Source: Clostridium thermobutyricum | GTDB lineage: Bacteria > Bacillota > Clostridia > Ch29 | Direction of reading: 5' to 3' | DNA length: 64,000 nt | Assembly (NCBI GenBank): GCA_016842005.1 | Contig: JAENYD010000002.1 | Location: 124,001 to 188,000 of the forward strand | Part shown: positions 63,531 through 64,000 of the stretch, piece by piece | Layout: every line of letters starts with the position of its first letter | Numbering within the stretch: the stretch's first letter is position 1 | Notes under the pieces: model-generated | Databases searched by the model: none | Told to the model about the DNA's origin: nothing | What the model saw: only the letters and a program-made list of their open reading frames with translations | Position numbers and translations under genes: made by a program

Positions 63531-64000
63531 ATGAATTACCAGCAAGCGCTTGATTATATACACGGAACCCATAAGTTTGGAATGGAACTGGGCCTGGGCA
63601 GCATAAGCCGTCTGATGGACCTTATGGGACAGCCCCATGCATCTTTCAGGAGCGTACATGTGGCAGGGACCAACGGTAAAGGTTCAACTTCTGCCTTTAT
63701 AGAATCTATTTTGCGGGAAGGCGGTTTTAGGACCGGCCTGTTTACCTCTCCCTATCTTGAAAGATTTACCGAGAGGATAAGGGTGGGAGGAGAAGAAATC
63801 CCCGGGGAAGACCTGGGGGAGATGACCGGATATGTAAAAGGTTTTGTTGATGCGCTCCTTGGGGAGGGACGGCCTCATCCTACCGAATTCGAAATAGTCA
63901 CAGCCATCGGGTTCGAATATTTCAAGAGGAAAAGGATAGATTACGGGATAATAGAAGTGGGTCTTGGAGGCAGGCTGGATGCCACCAATGTTATAACGCC
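63531..64000 (+). CDS. folC: Folylpolyglutamate synthase/dihydrofolate synthase (N-terminal part)
   Basis: The frame runs from ATG 63531 (GGAGGGAAAGGGT upstream) to the end of the window, about 156 residues. It has the FolC P-loop VAGTNGKGSTSAF (about residues 43-56), the TSPYLERFTERI omega-loop region and IIEVGLGGRLDATN, all family hallmarks. It adds glutamate to folates in the cytosol. The gene is cut by the window edge. It lies 73 bp after valS, an order common in Firmicutes. Confidence 0.95.
   Translation, partial: MNYQQALDYIHGTHKFGMELGLGSISRLMDLMGQPHASFRSVHVAGTNGKGSTSAFIESILREGGFRTGLFTSPYLERFTERIRVGGEEIPGEDLGEMTGYVKGFVDALLGEGRPHPTEFEIVTAIGFEYFKRKRIDYGIIEVGLGGRLDATNVIT

Overview
The window looks like chromosomal DNA of an anaerobic, probably spore-forming and motile Firmicute of the class Clostridia. 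The evidence is clostridial-style Shine-Dalgarno sequences with many TTG and GTG starts, leader RNAs typical of Firmicutes (cobalamin, yybP-ykoY/Mn, c-di-GMP-I and a T-box), a glycyl radical enzyme with its activase, a UGA-containing selD, a Spo0E-like and a YjcZ-like micro-protein, and three chemoreceptors. No rRNA, tRNA, CRISPR array, prophage or complete insertion sequence was found. Species cannot be named from the sequence alone.

Layout. 1-504: end of a short-chain fatty acid transporter. 756-4677 (minus): a B12 riboswitch controlling btuF-btuC-btuD, with a nitroreductase downstream. 4800-5261: a heptad-repeat coiled-coil protein on a 21-bp tandem repeat. 5617-7210 (minus): permease and ATPase of a SsuBC/TauBC-type ABC importer. 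7651-9762: secreted cell-wall glucosaminidase. 9834-14206: GntR regulator diverging from a glycyl radical enzyme and its activase. 14451-14548: a small inverted/direct repeat element. 14568-17246: CheW and chemoreceptor behind a SigD-type promoter. 17354-18423: three small genes, one Spo0E-like. 18769-20363 (minus): an orphan SsuA-type binding protein and a frameshifted permease.

20474-23515: Mn-sensing riboswitch and a P-type cation ATPase. 23686-31125: a cupin/PocR/LytS-type kinase and AraC-type response regulator, followed by an IlvD-family dehydratase and a complete TRAP transporter (dctP, dctQ, dctM), which reads as sense, import and dehydrate an organic acid. 31231-34714: c-di-GMP riboswitch in front of a PAS/GGDEF/EAL protein. 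34887-35833: a 196-residue tyrosine recombinase enclosed by two inverted, 27/33-matching sites, a candidate invertible switch, directly upstream of a second CheW and chemoreceptor (35956-38601). A third chemoreceptor lies at 40285-42252.

38896-46395 holds a dispersed selenium module: LysR regulator, class V aminotransferase, YedE, YedF-like TusA protein, DUF3343 protein and SelD, whose own codon 17 is UGA. 46402-52668: CapA-like phosphatase, small cupin, lipoprotein, OmpR/BaeS-type two-component pair, YjcZ-like micro-protein, YlbF protein and a DUF2680 repeat protein. 52765-57879: TetR regulator with its promoter/operator and a MacAB-like exporter (ATPase, FtsX permease, membrane fusion protein). 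57935-58555: ThiF-like protein. 58614-59781: an AT-rich two-gene island coding for a PLD-family putative nuclease with a C-terminal winged helix plus a small unknown protein. 59920-64000: housekeeping genes pgsA, T-box-valS and folC (cut by the window end).
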